A stretch of DNA of 32,885 bases from Prochlorococcus sp. AG-355-B23. GTDB lineage: Bacteria; Cyanobacteriota; Cyanobacteriia; PCC-6307; Cyanobiaceae. The translations under genes were made by a program, and so were the position numbers. Of the stretch, positions 8,876 to 16,707 are shown piece by piece; positions within the stretch are counted from its first letter, which is position 1; each line of letters starts with the position of its first letter. The stretch spans positions 1-32,885 of the forward strand of contig QCDJ01000014.1 in the NCBI GenBank assembly GCA_003280935.1. The letters are read 5' to 3'. The notes beneath the pieces are model-generated. The model made no database searches, was not told where the DNA came from, and saw nothing but the letters and a program-made list of their open reading frames with translations.

Positions 8876-9412
8876 TTATGCCCACCATGGATTTTCATTA
8901 GTTCTAAAGTCAGTTTCTGACCATTGTTTAACGAGTACAGCATCATCATCAATATCGACATGAGCTAGAGCTAAAGATAAAGGCGCAGGCCCTCTTACTA
9001 CCTTCCCGTTAGTATCGTACTGACTGCCATGACAAGGACATATGAATTTATTAGCGCCACTATCCCATGGGACAACACAACCTAAATGAGTGCAAATTGC
9101 ATTTAAACCAAATTCTCCTATTTCTCCACCCTCATTAACTATTAAATAAGTTGGATCTCCCTTTAGACCCTGAACTAGACTTCTGTCTCCTGCTTGATGG
9201 GTAGCTAACCAACCTGTCTTAGTTATTGGATTCCCTAATTCATCTTTAGCAGAAGTTCCACCTCCACCACCGCCTGCTCTTAGGGGCATGAAATAATTCG
9301 CTACAGGGTAAAGGGCTCCTAAAGCTACACCAGTTGCAGTACCAAATGTAAGAAGATTCATAAATTGCCTTCGACCCATAGAAGGGACTTCATTGGAACT
9401 TAATTGAGTCAT
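8876..9412 (-). CDS. petC: Rieske iron-sulfur protein of cytochrome b6f
   Basis: The 178-aa protein carries the [2Fe-2S] centre that oxidises plastoquinol in the b6f complex. Cluster ligands are Cys107 and His109 in CTHLGC, and Cys125 and His128 in CPCHGS; Cys112 and Cys127 form the disulfide. The N-terminus has a twin-arginine motif (GRRQFMNLL at 13-21) and an uncleaved membrane helix up to about 42. A flexible six-glycine hinge follows at about 47-52. This fits Tat-dependent insertion of a folded cluster domain, and tatC lies 410 bp away. petC is the first gene of the petC-petA-lgt-cobM run; its promoter should be within the 123-bp divergent gap 9413-9535. Confidence 0.97.
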   Translation of the reverse strand: MTQLSSNEVPSMGRRQFMNLLTFGTATGVALGALYPVANYFMPLRAGGGGGGTSAKDELGNPITKTGWLATHQAGDRSLVQGLKGDPTYLIVNEGGEIGEFGLNAICTHLGCVVPWDSGANKFICPCHGSQYDTNGKVVRGPAPLSLALAHVDIDDDAVLVKQWSETDFRTNENPWWA

Positions 9413-9535
9413 TCGCTACTTGGTTCTGTTATTTATTAATTATTATGGAGCAAATTGTTCAATTTCTGTTGCAAATAGATAGGACTTTTAATAATTTAAA
9501 GTAAAAGTTTAGGAAGTCTTAATTAATTGATTTAA

Positions 9536-9853
9536 ATGAACCCATTGCTAGTAGATGAAGTTATACATTATTTGATTCATCGCTGGGGGAAAAAATATGA
9601 TTTTAGACTCTTTAGAAGAGGAAAATTCGTGTATTTTCAAATGATGTGGGGATTTCTTGGACAGGAATCATTCCCTCTAAGTGAAGATGAATATAAAAAA
9701 TCGATAGCTGATAAAATCGAGATTTTAAATAGATGTGGATATTCAGAAGAAGTAAGGGAATGGCTAAAGAAAGTTAATGCTAAGCCAAGGTTAGGTAGAG
9801 CTGTCAGCTTGCAATTAGATCTTAATGAGAAGATGAGAGAGTTTTTGACTTAA
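9536..9853 (+). CDS. DUF3067-like conserved cyanobacterial protein, 105 aa
   Basis: The 105-aa soluble protein begins MNPLLVDEVIHYLIHRWGKKYDFRLF and is rich in aromatic and charged residues (YFQMMWGFLGQESFPL at 48-63, then WLKKVNAKPRLGRAVSLQLDL near the end). From memory it matches the DUF3067 family, found mainly in cyanobacteria and plastids. No signal peptide, membrane helix or catalytic motif is visible. It is divergent from petC and convergent with tatC, with which it overlaps by 32 bp. The neighbourhood suggests a possible role in thylakoid protein or b6f assembly, but that rests on position only. Confidence 0.75.
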   Translation: MNPLLVDEVIHYLIHRWGKKYDFRLFRRGKFVYFQMMWGFLGQESFPLSEDEYKKSIADKIEILNRCGYSEEVREWLKKVNAKPRLGRAVSLQLDLNEKMREFLT

Positions 9854-10580
9854 GATTTTCTGATAAGTAAGTTAATCCAGTACCGACAAAAAATAAAAAC
9901 ACAATCGATATAGATAGCAATGACATAGTCAATGGGTCAGTTGAAGGGGTAATCACTGCAGATAATATTGCAGAGGAAATTACAACTATCTTCCAATTCG
10001 AAATCATTTTTTCTGTTGTGATTATTCCAAGAGAACCAAGAATAAATTGTAAAACTGGCAATTGAAAAGCTATTGCAGTGCTAGACATTAATAAGAGAAC
10101 AAAATCAAAATATCTTTCTATAGACCAAGTTGGTTCAACAATATCAGCGCCGAAACTAATGAAGAAATTTATCGCTGCAGGGACTAATATCCACCATGAA
10201 AAAATTAATCCTAAAAAAAATAAAAGACCTGAACCAAAAACTGCAGGCAAGATAAGGCTTTTTTCTTGTTTTGTTAAACCAGGAGAAATGAATAATATTA
10301 TTTGATAAAAAATATAAGGCATAGAAACTATCAATCCGCTGTAACCTGCAACTTTAATAGCGACAAATAAAAACTCTCCTGGAGCAAGTTGTAGCAAATG
10401 AATATCACCAGCTGGAATTTCTAAAAAAGATATTAATGGCTTTATGATGAGAAAACTAAAGAATATTGAAATAAGTATTGAGTAAATTGAGTTTAGTATC
10501 CTTTGACGTAGCTCTTCTAAATGATCACTAAAAGTCATCGAATCTGATAATTTTTTTTCACTTTGACCTGTACCTCTCAT
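9822..10580 (-). CDS. tatC: Sec-independent (twin-arginine) translocase subunit TatC
   Basis: TatC is the membrane receptor that binds twin-arginine signal peptides and exports folded proteins across the plasma and thylakoid membranes. The 252-aa protein has six predicted membrane segments. It has the family hallmark HLEELR at 20-25 before the first helix, and the first periplasmic loop ends in FISPGLTKQEKSLILP, containing the conserved glutamate. No tatA or tatB is in the window. It overlaps the convergent DUF3067 gene by 32 bp, so its C-terminal codons lie opposite that coding sequence. It is the last gene of a minus-strand set with the 86-aa protein and rqcH upstream. Confidence 0.95.
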   Translation of the reverse strand: MRGTGQSEKKLSDSMTFSDHLEELRQRILNSIYSILISIFFSFLIIKPLISFLEIPAGDIHLLQLAPGEFLFVAIKVAGYSGLIVSMPYIFYQIILFISPGLTKQEKSLILPAVFGSGLLFFLGLIFSWWILVPAAINFFISFGADIVEPTWSIERYFDFVLLLMSSTAIAFQLPVLQFILGSLGIITTEKMISNWKIVVISSAILSAVITPSTDPLTMSLLSISIVFLFFVGTGLTYLSENLKSKTLSSSH

Positions 10581-10660
10581 TATTATTTGATAAAAATTGT
10601 GTAGGAAAAAGGTTTAAATCTACTATTGTCAAAGTCCAATTTATTTTTCTATAAAATTAA

Positions 10661-10921
10661 TTATTTGCTTAATTTAGGATTTGTTGGATCTGGTAATAAG
10701 AAAGGAGGGGCATCATTTAAAGATGATTCACCATAAGTTTCATATTCTCTATATCCACCCATTTTCCCATTTGTTTTCATTAAAGCGCTTACGAAGGCAA
10801 GTAGTAAGAAAACAGTGGGAGCTCCAATTATTAATGCAGCACCAAATAGATATCCAACAATAAATTCTGGAAAACTATGATTTCCTAAAAATTCATGAGT
10901 GCCTAAAAGAAAATCAAACAT
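10661..10921 (-). CDS. Small membrane protein, 86 aa, unknown function
   Basis: The 86-aa protein starts MFDFLLGTHEFLGNHSF. It has a long hydrophobic stretch at about 18-47 (FIVGYLFGAALIIGAP then FLLLAFVSALM) broken by a proline, so it has one long or two short helices. A polar tail with GGYREYETYGE and PPFLLPDPTNPK follows. I do not recognise a named family. Its size, topology and position among thylakoid genes fit a minor photosynthetic or NDH-associated subunit, but nothing in the sequence proves this. It lies between rqcH (31-bp gap) and tatC (80-bp gap), all on the minus strand. Confidence 0.75.
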   Translation of the reverse strand: MFDFLLGTHEFLGNHSFPEFIVGYLFGAALIIGAPTVFLLLAFVSALMKTNGKMGGYREYETYGESSLNDAPPFLLPDPTNPKLSK

Positions 10922-10952
10922 TTAGATTTAAAAATTTTTTTTTTATTATAAA

Positions 10953-12653
10953 CTAAATTGCTGTTTTAAGATTTTTTTTAATGTAATCTTCTCCTCTTGT
11001 AGGATTTCCCCAAATAATTTCTCCATTTTTAAAGGAAACGCAACCCGGTCCTCCGTTTTTGATTTTTTGCAAATCTTTAATCTTTACTAAATTAATTGGA
11101 ACTTTAATATTTCTTTTTGCCTTACTAAATAAAGCAGCTAAATCTGCAGCTATTTGAAGATCTTGCTCAGATGCTACTTGAGATGAAGACTTCAAAACTA
11201 CATGACTACCTGGTGATTCTTGTGCATGAAACCATAAATCGCCTTTTTTTGAGAACTTAAAGCTTATTAAATCATTTTGCCTCATATTTCGCCCTACTTG
11301 AAGCTTTAATCCTGTGGGAGTGTCAACTTGAATTGGTGAAGACTCTATCTCATGTGTATTTTTCTGATCTTCTCTTTGCTTCTTGATATTGATATTAAAC
11401 TCGTTACAAATTTCTTCCATAATTTCTTCTAGTAATTTGATCCTCATAGAAAGTTTTTCATGATTTAAAGAATTTAAATTTTCTAGAAGCGTAGTGAATT
11501 CGTCTAATCTCTCTAAATTTGTTTTGTAAATACTTAATCTTTCTTTTATTAATTCTCTAGATCTCTTTAGTTTTTTTGATTTTTTATATAGTTTTTGTCC
11601 CTTTATAATGTCTTGTTTTTTAATTTCATGTGAGGAGAATATAATATCAGCTTTTTCTTTATATATCTCGTAGTTTTCTGATTTTGTCAGAAGATCATAT
11701 TGAAAATTTAAATTCTTTTTCTCAGTATTCATCTGTTTAAAAATTATCCCTTCAATTTTCTTTTCCAATAATTCAAGTTTTTTTTGTTTCAGATGATAAT
11801 CATAATAATTCTCTAAGCTTGTGCATAAATCTATTTTATTTTCGAAATTAATTTCCTTATCAAAAAACCAAACGCAATAAAAATCTTTGTTGAATGTAGA
11901 AAAGTTAAAGTTATTGTTTTTAAACCTGTTTATCCAAATCTTCCAATTTTTAAATATCTCCTTTAAGTCTGAGTTGCTAATGAAATCAATATTTTTCCCC
12001 ATTATTTCTGAATTAACAGTTGCGCTAACAAACTCTAATTGTTTTGTGAGGATAGGGCTTACTCCTTGATAGGTATTTATTAAACAGTATTTCAAAGACT
12101 CAGGTACTATTGAAATTGATTCTTTCCATGATTGAAAAGACTCATCTTCTCTAGGTTGTTTTTTGAGATTGACTGGAGGGCCAGAATAAATTGATCCTGT
12201 TGAAATTGTTCTAAAACTAGATTGACTTGATTTAATTTGTTTACCTACGGCTATTATTTTATGTTTATTATCCAGATAAAAAATATTACTATGTTTTCCC
12301 ATTAATTCAAAAATTAAATACTTATTGATTTCATCTCCAGGTTTTTTCGCAAAACTAAATTTTATAACTCTCTCGAAATCATCTTGTTCAATCGAAATTA
12401 AAGCCATATATTTTAACCCGTATCTTATTTGTTTGGAAAGTGTGCTTTCTCTCCCAATCTTTTCTGGCTTATTTATCTTTAGTATTCTTGGAGAGTCTCC
12501 ATTCCATGAAACTTCTAACCATGTTTGAGAATCAACTCCTCTGAAACATAATTGAATTGTATTAGGCTCTGGTTGTTGGGCAGTTTCAAACTTTGTAGGT
12601 AAGATGTTCTTTGTCAAATAATGCAAGACAGATCTAATAGATGTAATATCCAT
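10953..12653 (-). CDS. rqcH: NFACT-family RqcH-like ribosome quality-control protein
   Basis: Family members bind stalled 50S subunits carrying peptidyl-tRNA and help add alanine tails that mark the nascent chain for decay. Older names are FbpA or fibronectin-binding protein. From the ATG at 12653 the protein is 566 aa: an NFACT-N domain (about 1-200), a long helical coiled-coil (about 255-430, very Lys/Glu rich), then an NFACT-R domain. The latter has TPTGLKLQVGRNMRQND and DLWFHAQESPGSHVVL. An upstream ATG at 12677 adds eight residues not expected in the family. The usual Asp-Arg pair of NFACT-N appears as Glu94-Arg95 in FERVIKFSF, by manual alignment. It is divergent from gmk. Confidence 0.86.
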   Translation of the reverse strand: MDITSIRSVLHYLTKNILPTKFETAQQPEPNTIQLCFRGVDSQTWLEVSWNGDSPRILKINKPEKIGRESTLSKQIRYGLKYMALISIEQDDFERVIKFSFAKKPGDEINKYLIFELMGKHSNIFYLDNKHKIIAVGKQIKSSQSSFRTISTGSIYSGPPVNLKKQPREDESFQSWKESISIVPESLKYCLINTYQGVSPILTKQLEFVSATVNSEIMGKNIDFISNSDLKEIFKNWKIWINRFKNNNFNFSTFNKDFYCVWFFDKEINFENKIDLCTSLENYYDYHLKQKKLELLEKKIEGIIFKQMNTEKKNLNFQYDLLTKSENYEIYKEKADIIFSSHEIKKQDIIKGQKLYKKSKKLKRSRELIKERLSIYKTNLERLDEFTTLLENLNSLNHEKLSMRIKLLEEIMEEICNEFNINIKKQREDQKNTHEIESSPIQVDTPTGLKLQVGRNMRQNDLISFKFSKKGDLWFHAQESPGSHVVLKSSSQVASEQDLQIAADLAALFSKAKRNIKVPINLVKIKDLQKIKNGGPGCVSFKNGEIIWGNPTRGEDYIKKNLKTAI

Positions 12654-12726
12654 TATCTGTGGAACACCTTTTTGCATTATTCCTTTTTAATTCACAAGAT
12701 GTCTATTTTACTGTAAAAAATTTAAT

Positions 12727-13281
12727 ATGAAAAATCAAAAAAAACTCATTATCCTTACTGGACCCAGCGGGGTAGGTAAAGGAACAGTTGTTAAAGAAAT
12801 ATTAGGTAAAGAAAAAAATTTTTGGCTTTCAATATCTGCAACTACTAGAGAACCTAGAGAGGGAGAGAAGGACGGAGAAAATTATTATTTCTTAAACCAA
12901 GAGAGGTTTAAAGAAATGATTGAACAAAACCTTTTCCTTGAGTGGGCTCAATTTGCTGGAAACTACTATGGAACGCCTTTGTCTTCTGTTAATGAGAAAA
13001 TAAAAAAAGGATTTACCGTACTACTGGAAATTGAAGTAGAGGGTGCAAGGCAAATAAAAAATAAATTTCCTAATTCACAGTCAATTTTTTTACTTCCTCC
13101 GAATAAAGAAGAGTTAGAGAGAAGAATAAGAAATAGAGGCACAGAAAAAGAAGAGGCAATTAAAAAAAGACTCTCAAGGGCTAATTATGAGATTTCAGTA
13201 TCAAATGAATTTGATTTTGCATTAACAAATCACAATGTTGATGAAACAGCAAAAAAAATAATCAAGTTAATAAAAACTTGA
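12727..13281 (+). CDS. gmk: Guanylate kinase
   Basis: Gmk phosphorylates GMP to GDP with ATP in the cytoplasm, essential for GTP and for (p)ppGpp turnover. The 184-aa protein has the P-loop GPSGVGKGT at 12-20, the GMP-binding segment SATTREPREGEKDGENYYF, and the lid region RIRNRGTEKEEAIKKRL. The length is normal for bacteria, slightly short at the C-terminus. Its last codons and stop form the left arm and part of the right arm of a perfect inverted repeat (13255-13288). It is divergent from rqcH with a 73-bp space from the chosen rqcH start, and convergent with psaJ. Confidence 0.96.
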   Translation: MKNQKKLIILTGPSGVGKGTVVKEILGKEKNFWLSISATTREPREGEKDGENYYFLNQERFKEMIEQNLFLEWAQFAGNYYGTPLSSVNEKIKKGFTVLLEIEVEGARQIKNKFPNSQSIFLLPPNKEELERRIRNRGTEKEEAIKKRLSRANYEISVSNEFDFALTNHNVDETAKKIIKLIKT

Positions 13282-13288
13282 TTATTTT
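13255..13288. terminator. Perfect 14-bp inverted repeat, likely two-way terminator between gmk and psaJ
   Basis: The arms AAAATAATCAAGTT (13255-13268) and AACTTGATTATTTT (13275-13288) are exact reverse complements around a six-base loop, AATAAA. An A run (13251-13258) precedes the left arm and a T-rich tract follows the right arm. On either strand the RNA would therefore form a stem followed by U-rich sequence. The repeat covers the last codons and TGA of gmk and ends 7 bp before the psaJ stop. The stem is weak in G+C but its perfection and position favour a shared terminator for the convergent genes. Confidence 0.72.
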
Positions 13289-13295
13289 CTATTTA

Positions 13296-13430
13296 TCAAC
13301 TCATTGGATGGAATAATAAATCGGGGAAAAACCTATTAAATTCAATAATTATTCCAGCTGTAAGGCTTAGCCAAATTGCTGCTACCACTGGAGCAGATCT
13401 GACAAATTTTGTGTTTAGAATTTTGAACAT
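13296..13430 (-). CDS. psaJ: Photosystem I subunit IX (PsaJ)
   Basis: PsaJ is a one-helix photosystem I subunit that binds chlorophyll and carotenoid and stabilises PsaF. The 44-aa protein reads [17 protein letters not shown] at its start and ends [13 protein letters not shown], both characteristic of PsaJ. The membrane helix is at about 13-31. It is 27 bp downstream of psaF, giving the conserved psaF-psaJ operon. It was found by translating the gap after psaF, and the match to the family is unmistakable. Confidence 0.96.
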   Translation of the reverse strand: MFKILNTKFVRSAPVVAAIWLSLTAGIIIEFNRFFPDLLFHPMS

Positions 13431-13457
13431 TTGTGTTATGAAGTTTTTTAAGGATGT

Positions 13458-14012
13458 TTAGCGGGGACCATTAAGAGTAATATTGTTATCTTTCTCTCTT
13501 AAATCTCCATTTCTACCTTGTTTATTAGCAAGAAGAGGCCATTGGGCTCCTTTTACAAGACATTTTCTGGCTAAGTCTAGGTCAATAATGATCTCAAGGT
13601 CTGCTGGATTCTTAGTCTTTTTTGATTCAATGAGATACTCTCTTCCTGACCAACCTATAATTCCAGCAATGTAAATGAATAATACTCCTGGAATAAGTAA
13701 ATCTCCTTCATGACCCCTATTTAGAAGGGCCCCCCATGGCTCAAGAGGAGGTCCAATTATTAAATGAGGAAGACCATCATCTCCGCATGATGCTTTTCCA
13801 TATCTTTCAAATCTTGCTATGTCTTTTTGAGTAGTTGCAGAATTTGCTCTCTCAATGAATTTAGGATTCTCAGAGCATTTTGTGAGGGCTGAAGCAGTAT
13901 ATTCTGTGCTAGCTCTATCTGCGTTCAAGGCAGGCCCATTTGCAGCTAGAGCAATTGGAGTAATTCCGAGGAACAGAAAAACTGAGGTTATGATTGAAAA
14001 AAAGAATTTCAT
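13458..14012 (-). CDS. psaF: Photosystem I subunit III (PsaF)
   Basis: PsaF lies on the lumenal side of photosystem I and helps dock the electron donors. From the ATG at 14012 the precursor is 184 aa. It has a signal peptide ending in ALAANG (N-terminus MKFFFSIITSVFLFLG), a lumenal domain with two cysteines (TKCSENPKF and KASCGDDGLPHL), and a membrane segment LLIPGVLFIYIAGIIGW. Its C-terminus contains the ARKCLVKGAQWPL stretch. A TTG at 14021 lies 8 bases after AAGGA and could instead be the start, adding three residues. The same upstream bases contain TATAAG, so the motif could be part of the promoter. psaF and tsaD are divergent. Confidence 0.96.
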   Translation of the reverse strand: MKFFFSIITSVFLFLGITPIALAANGPALNADRASTEYTASALTKCSENPKFIERANSATTQKDIARFERYGKASCGDDGLPHLIIGPPLEPWGALLNRGHEGDLLIPGVLFIYIAGIIGWSGREYLIESKKTKNPADLEIIIDLDLARKCLVKGAQWPLLANKQGRNGDLREKDNNITLNGPR

Positions 14013-14086
14013 AAGTTGCAATCTTTAATTCCTTATAGTGTGTTAAGTAAGAAATTAATATTAAAATAGAACAAGTTGAATCAAAA

Positions 14087-15157
14087 ATGCATAAAGTTTT
14101 AGCTATTGAAACAAGTTGTGATGAGACATCTGTCTCAATAGTTTCTAATATTGGCGATACTTTCAGAATACATTCAAATATAGTTGCCTCTCAAATTGAA
14201 GATCATTCAAAATGGGGAGGAGTTGTGCCTGAACTTGCAGCTAGAAAGCATTTAGAATTATTACCTTTTGTTTTAGATAAGGCTCTAGAAGAAGCAAAAA
14301 TAAAAATTGAGGAAGTCGATTATATTGCGTCAACTGTAGCTCCTGGATTAGTTGGTTGTTTACGAGTTGGCTCTATAACCGCAAGATCACTTTGCATTAT
14401 ACATTCAAAACCATTTTTGGGAATTCATCATTTGGAGGGACATTTATCTTCAATTCTATTTTCAGAAAACTATCCAAAGAAATCTTTTCTTACATTACTA
14501 GTTAGTGGTGGGCATACTGAATTGATAAAGGTAGATGATAGTAGGGGGATGCAAAGACTTGGGAAAAGTTTTGATGATGCTGCTGGAGAAGCCTTTGATA
14601 AAGTTGGCAGACTATTAGGTCTTTGTTATCCAGGAGGACCGGCAATTGAAAAGATTGCAAAAAAAGGGGACCCAATGAAATTTAATTTACCAAAATGTAA
14701 GATCTCTGATAAAAAAGGTGGATTTCTTAAATATGATTTCTCTTTTAGTGGTTTAAAAACTGCCGTATTAAGATTAGTTGAGAGAATAAATTTGGATGGG
14801 AAGACCGTTCCAATTCCAGATATTGCTGCAAGTTTTGAGAGAGTAGTGGCAGAGGTCTTGGTAGAGAGAACAATAAAATGCGCAGAAGATCATAGCTTGG
14901 ATAATTTAGTTGTGGTTGGGGGAGTAGCTGCTAACAATACATTAAGAAAAATGATGATTAGTGAAGCTAGTAAAAAATCTATTAAAGTTCATTTAGCGCC
15001 TCTTGATCTTTGTACAGATAATGCGGCAATGATTGGAGCGGCGGCGTTGTTCAGAATCAAATTTAAGGATCATTTAAGTTCCCTTAAATTAGGTGTCGCA
15101 GGAAGACTATCAATTGAACAAGCAAATACCCTTTATGAAGAAAACCCTCCTTTCTAA
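14087..15157 (+). CDS. tsaD: tRNA N6-adenosine threonylcarbamoyltransferase (TsaD)
   Basis: TsaD places the threonylcarbamoyl group on A37 of ANN-decoding tRNAs, working with TsaB, TsaC and TsaE in the cytoplasm. The 356-aa protein is an ASKHA-fold enzyme beginning MHKVLAIETSCDETSVSIV. Its metal ligands are His115 and His119 in HHLEGHL, and it has the nucleotide motif LVSGGHTEL at 138-146. Later blocks are KSFDDAAGEAFDKVGRLLG and VVGGVAANNTLR. It is the older gcp/ygjD gene and is full length. It is divergent from psaF across 74 bp and is followed after 5 bp by the hli gene. Confidence 0.96.
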   Translation: MHKVLAIETSCDETSVSIVSNIGDTFRIHSNIVASQIEDHSKWGGVVPELAARKHLELLPFVLDKALEEAKIKIEEVDYIASTVAPGLVGCLRVGSITARSLCIIHSKPFLGIHHLEGHLSSILFSENYPKKSFLTLLVSGGHTELIKVDDSRGMQRLGKSFDDAAGEAFDKVGRLLGLCYPGGPAIEKIAKKGDPMKFNLPKCKISDKKGGFLKYDFSFSGLKTAVLRLVERINLDGKTVPIPDIAASFERVVAEVLVERTIKCAEDHSLDNLVVVGGVAANNTLRKMMISEASKKSIKVHLAPLDLCTDNAAMIGAAALFRIKFKDHLSSLKLGVAGRLSIEQANTLYEENPPF

Positions 15158-15162
15158 TTTCA

Positions 15163-15339
15163 ATGAACAAACAACCTAAAATCGAGATTAAAGAGACAAA
15201 AAACTTCGTTGATAAAAAGGAATTGAATTTGTGGAAAAGAGGTTTTACCCCTCAAGCTGAAATATGGAATGGAAGGATGGCAACTGTTGGTATAGGAATT
15301 ATTTTTATAATTATTGCTTTAATAAGCCAGTTTTCTTAA
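15163..15339 (+). CDS. hli: High-light-inducible protein (one-helix Hlip)
   Basis: Hlips are single-helix relatives of plant light-harvesting proteins that bind chlorophyll and carotenoid and protect photosystems or assembly intermediates under stress. The 58-aa protein has a polar N-terminal third, then RGFTPQAEIWNGRMATVG. The A-E-x-x-N-G-R-x-A segment at 33-41 is the chlorophyll-binding signature, and the membrane helix runs to about 55. The start is 5 bp after the tsaD stop, so it may be read from the tsaD transcript or from a promoter inside tsaD. Short Hlips are numerous in Prochlorococcus; which numbered copy this is cannot be told from the sequence alone. Confidence 0.93.
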   Translation: MNKQPKIEIKETKNFVDKKELNLWKRGFTPQAEIWNGRMATVGIGIIFIIIALISQFS

Positions 15340-15501
15340 TAGAAATAAAATTAATTTTCTTAAAAGTATTTTTGAAAGAATTTTTTAAAATACTCTTGTT
15401 CAGCCCATGAATTAAATTAAAAAGTATTGTTTTTATTGGACTAGACATAAGATTGTTGATTTAATCAAAATGATGAATGTTTTTATTATTTATAATTTTT
15501 T

Positions 15502-16707
15502 ATGACGCCTGAAAGGCTTGGGTTACTTTGGGGGATAACTGTATTTGCAGGCGCTTGCGCTCGATTATTTTCTTCTTTTACAGGATTCCCAAGTGTTGTT
15601 ATTTTATTACTTTCTGGATTACTGATTGGAAGATCAGGATTGGGACTTGTTGAGCCTTTAGATCTCGGGCAAGGACTTGAAACTATTGTGGGGCTTTTGG
15701 TCTGCTTGGTTCTTTTTGAGGGGGGATTAAATTTAAAATTGCCTGAGGGGAATATAAGAAATACTGTTTTAAAAATTTCATTGGTAAGACTTTTTATTTC
15801 ATTATCAGCTGGAATTTTCATTGCTCATTGGCTGGCTGGCCTCTCATGGCAAGTCGCAGGAATATATAGTGCCATAGTTCTAGCTACTGGACCAACAGTT
15901 GTCTCTCCATTAGTGGAACAAATAAAATTAGTTTCCCCACTCTCGGAAGTTTTAAAAGCTGAGGGGTTGCTGCTTGAACCAATTGGGGCAGTACTAGCAT
16001 TACTGCTTTTAGAATTGACTTTAGGGGACCTTCGTGGGATTAATGATGTATTTATAGCATTAATGCAAAGATTAGGGGGAGGAGTTTTAATTGGATTAAG
16101 TGCAGGATGGTTACTATCAGAAATTTTAAAAAAAATAAAAAATGAAGCCTCATTTGGTATAGAGCTTCAAGTTACCCTTGGATTTATTTTCCTTGTGTAT
16201 GGAATTTGCGAATATTTTTTACCAGAATCAGGCTTGCCGGCTTCAGTCATGGCAGGTTTTATTGTAGGCAAAAGAGAAGTTATAGATAAGGAGAGATTAG
16301 ATAATTTAATAGGTGAATTAGCTCAATTAGCAATAACAGTTCTTTTCCCTCTTTTGGCCGCTGACGTTTCTTGGGGTGAATTAAGTCCACTAGGCTGGGG
16401 AGGGGTTGTTTGTGTTTTTATGTTGATGGTAATTGTTCGCCCTATCTCTATCTGGATAGCAACAATGGGGAGAGACTTGAACTTAAAAGAAAAAATATTT
16501 TTAGCCTGGTTAGCCCCAAGAGGTATTGTTACTGCGGCTGTAGCTTCTCTTTTTTCTATCAGATTAGAGCAGGCTGGTATCCTTGGGGCTGGCCGTCTAC
16601 AAGGTTTAGTTTTCCTTACTATTTTGATGACAGTAGGAATACAAGGACTTTCAGCTAAACCTTTGGTAAATAGACTTAAATTAGGCCAAAAAAATAATTT
16701 TGATTGA
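15502..16707 (+). CDS. CPA1-type Na+/H+ (cation/proton) antiporter
   Basis: The 401-aa protein has about 11-12 membrane helices across its whole length and no soluble C-terminal domain. Typical exchanger segments are LLLSGLLIGRSGLG (35-48), LVLFEGGLNL (69-78), LATGPTVVSPL (127-137) and EGLLLEPIGAVLALLLLE (154-171). Later segments include ESGLPASVMAGFIVG and LAWLAPRGIVTAAVASLF. The ion-binding region usually reads ND or DP; here it is Glu159-Pro160. The likely role is sodium or proton homeostasis in seawater at the plasma membrane. It is 162 bp after hli with no clear terminator between, and its stop codon abuts the gltX stop. The exact ion specificity is unknown. Confidence 0.88.
   Translation: MTPERLGLLWGITVFAGACARLFSSFTGFPSVVILLLSGLLIGRSGLGLVEPLDLGQGLETIVGLLVCLVLFEGGLNLKLPEGNIRNTVLKISLVRLFISLSAGIFIAHWLAGLSWQVAGIYSAIVLATGPTVVSPLVEQIKLVSPLSEVLKAEGLLLEPIGAVLALLLLELTLGDLRGINDVFIALMQRLGGGVLIGLSAGWLLSEILKKIKNEASFGIELQVTLGFIFLVYGICEYFLPESGLPASVMAGFIVGKREVIDKERLDNLIGELAQLAITVLFPLLAADVSWGELSPLGWGGVVCVFMLMVIVRPISIWIATMGRDLNLKEKIFLAWLAPRGIVTAAVASLFSIRLEQAGILGAGRLQGLVFLTILMTVGIQGLSAKPLVNRLKLGQKNNFD

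Noticed and set aside
9452..9465. Inverted repeat AAATTG-TT-CAATTT in the petC/DUF3067 divergent gap
   Set aside because: Short and AT-rich; matches no operator that I know, so not listed as a regulatory site.
15470..15505. 11-codon frame just before and overlapping the antiporter start
   Set aside because: Too short and AT-driven to call a leader peptide; no regulatory codon pattern is seen.
15486..15821. 111-aa open frame on the minus strand opposite the antiporter start
   Set aside because: Pro/Ser/Thr-rich reverse image of hydrophobic codons, without a plausible start context.
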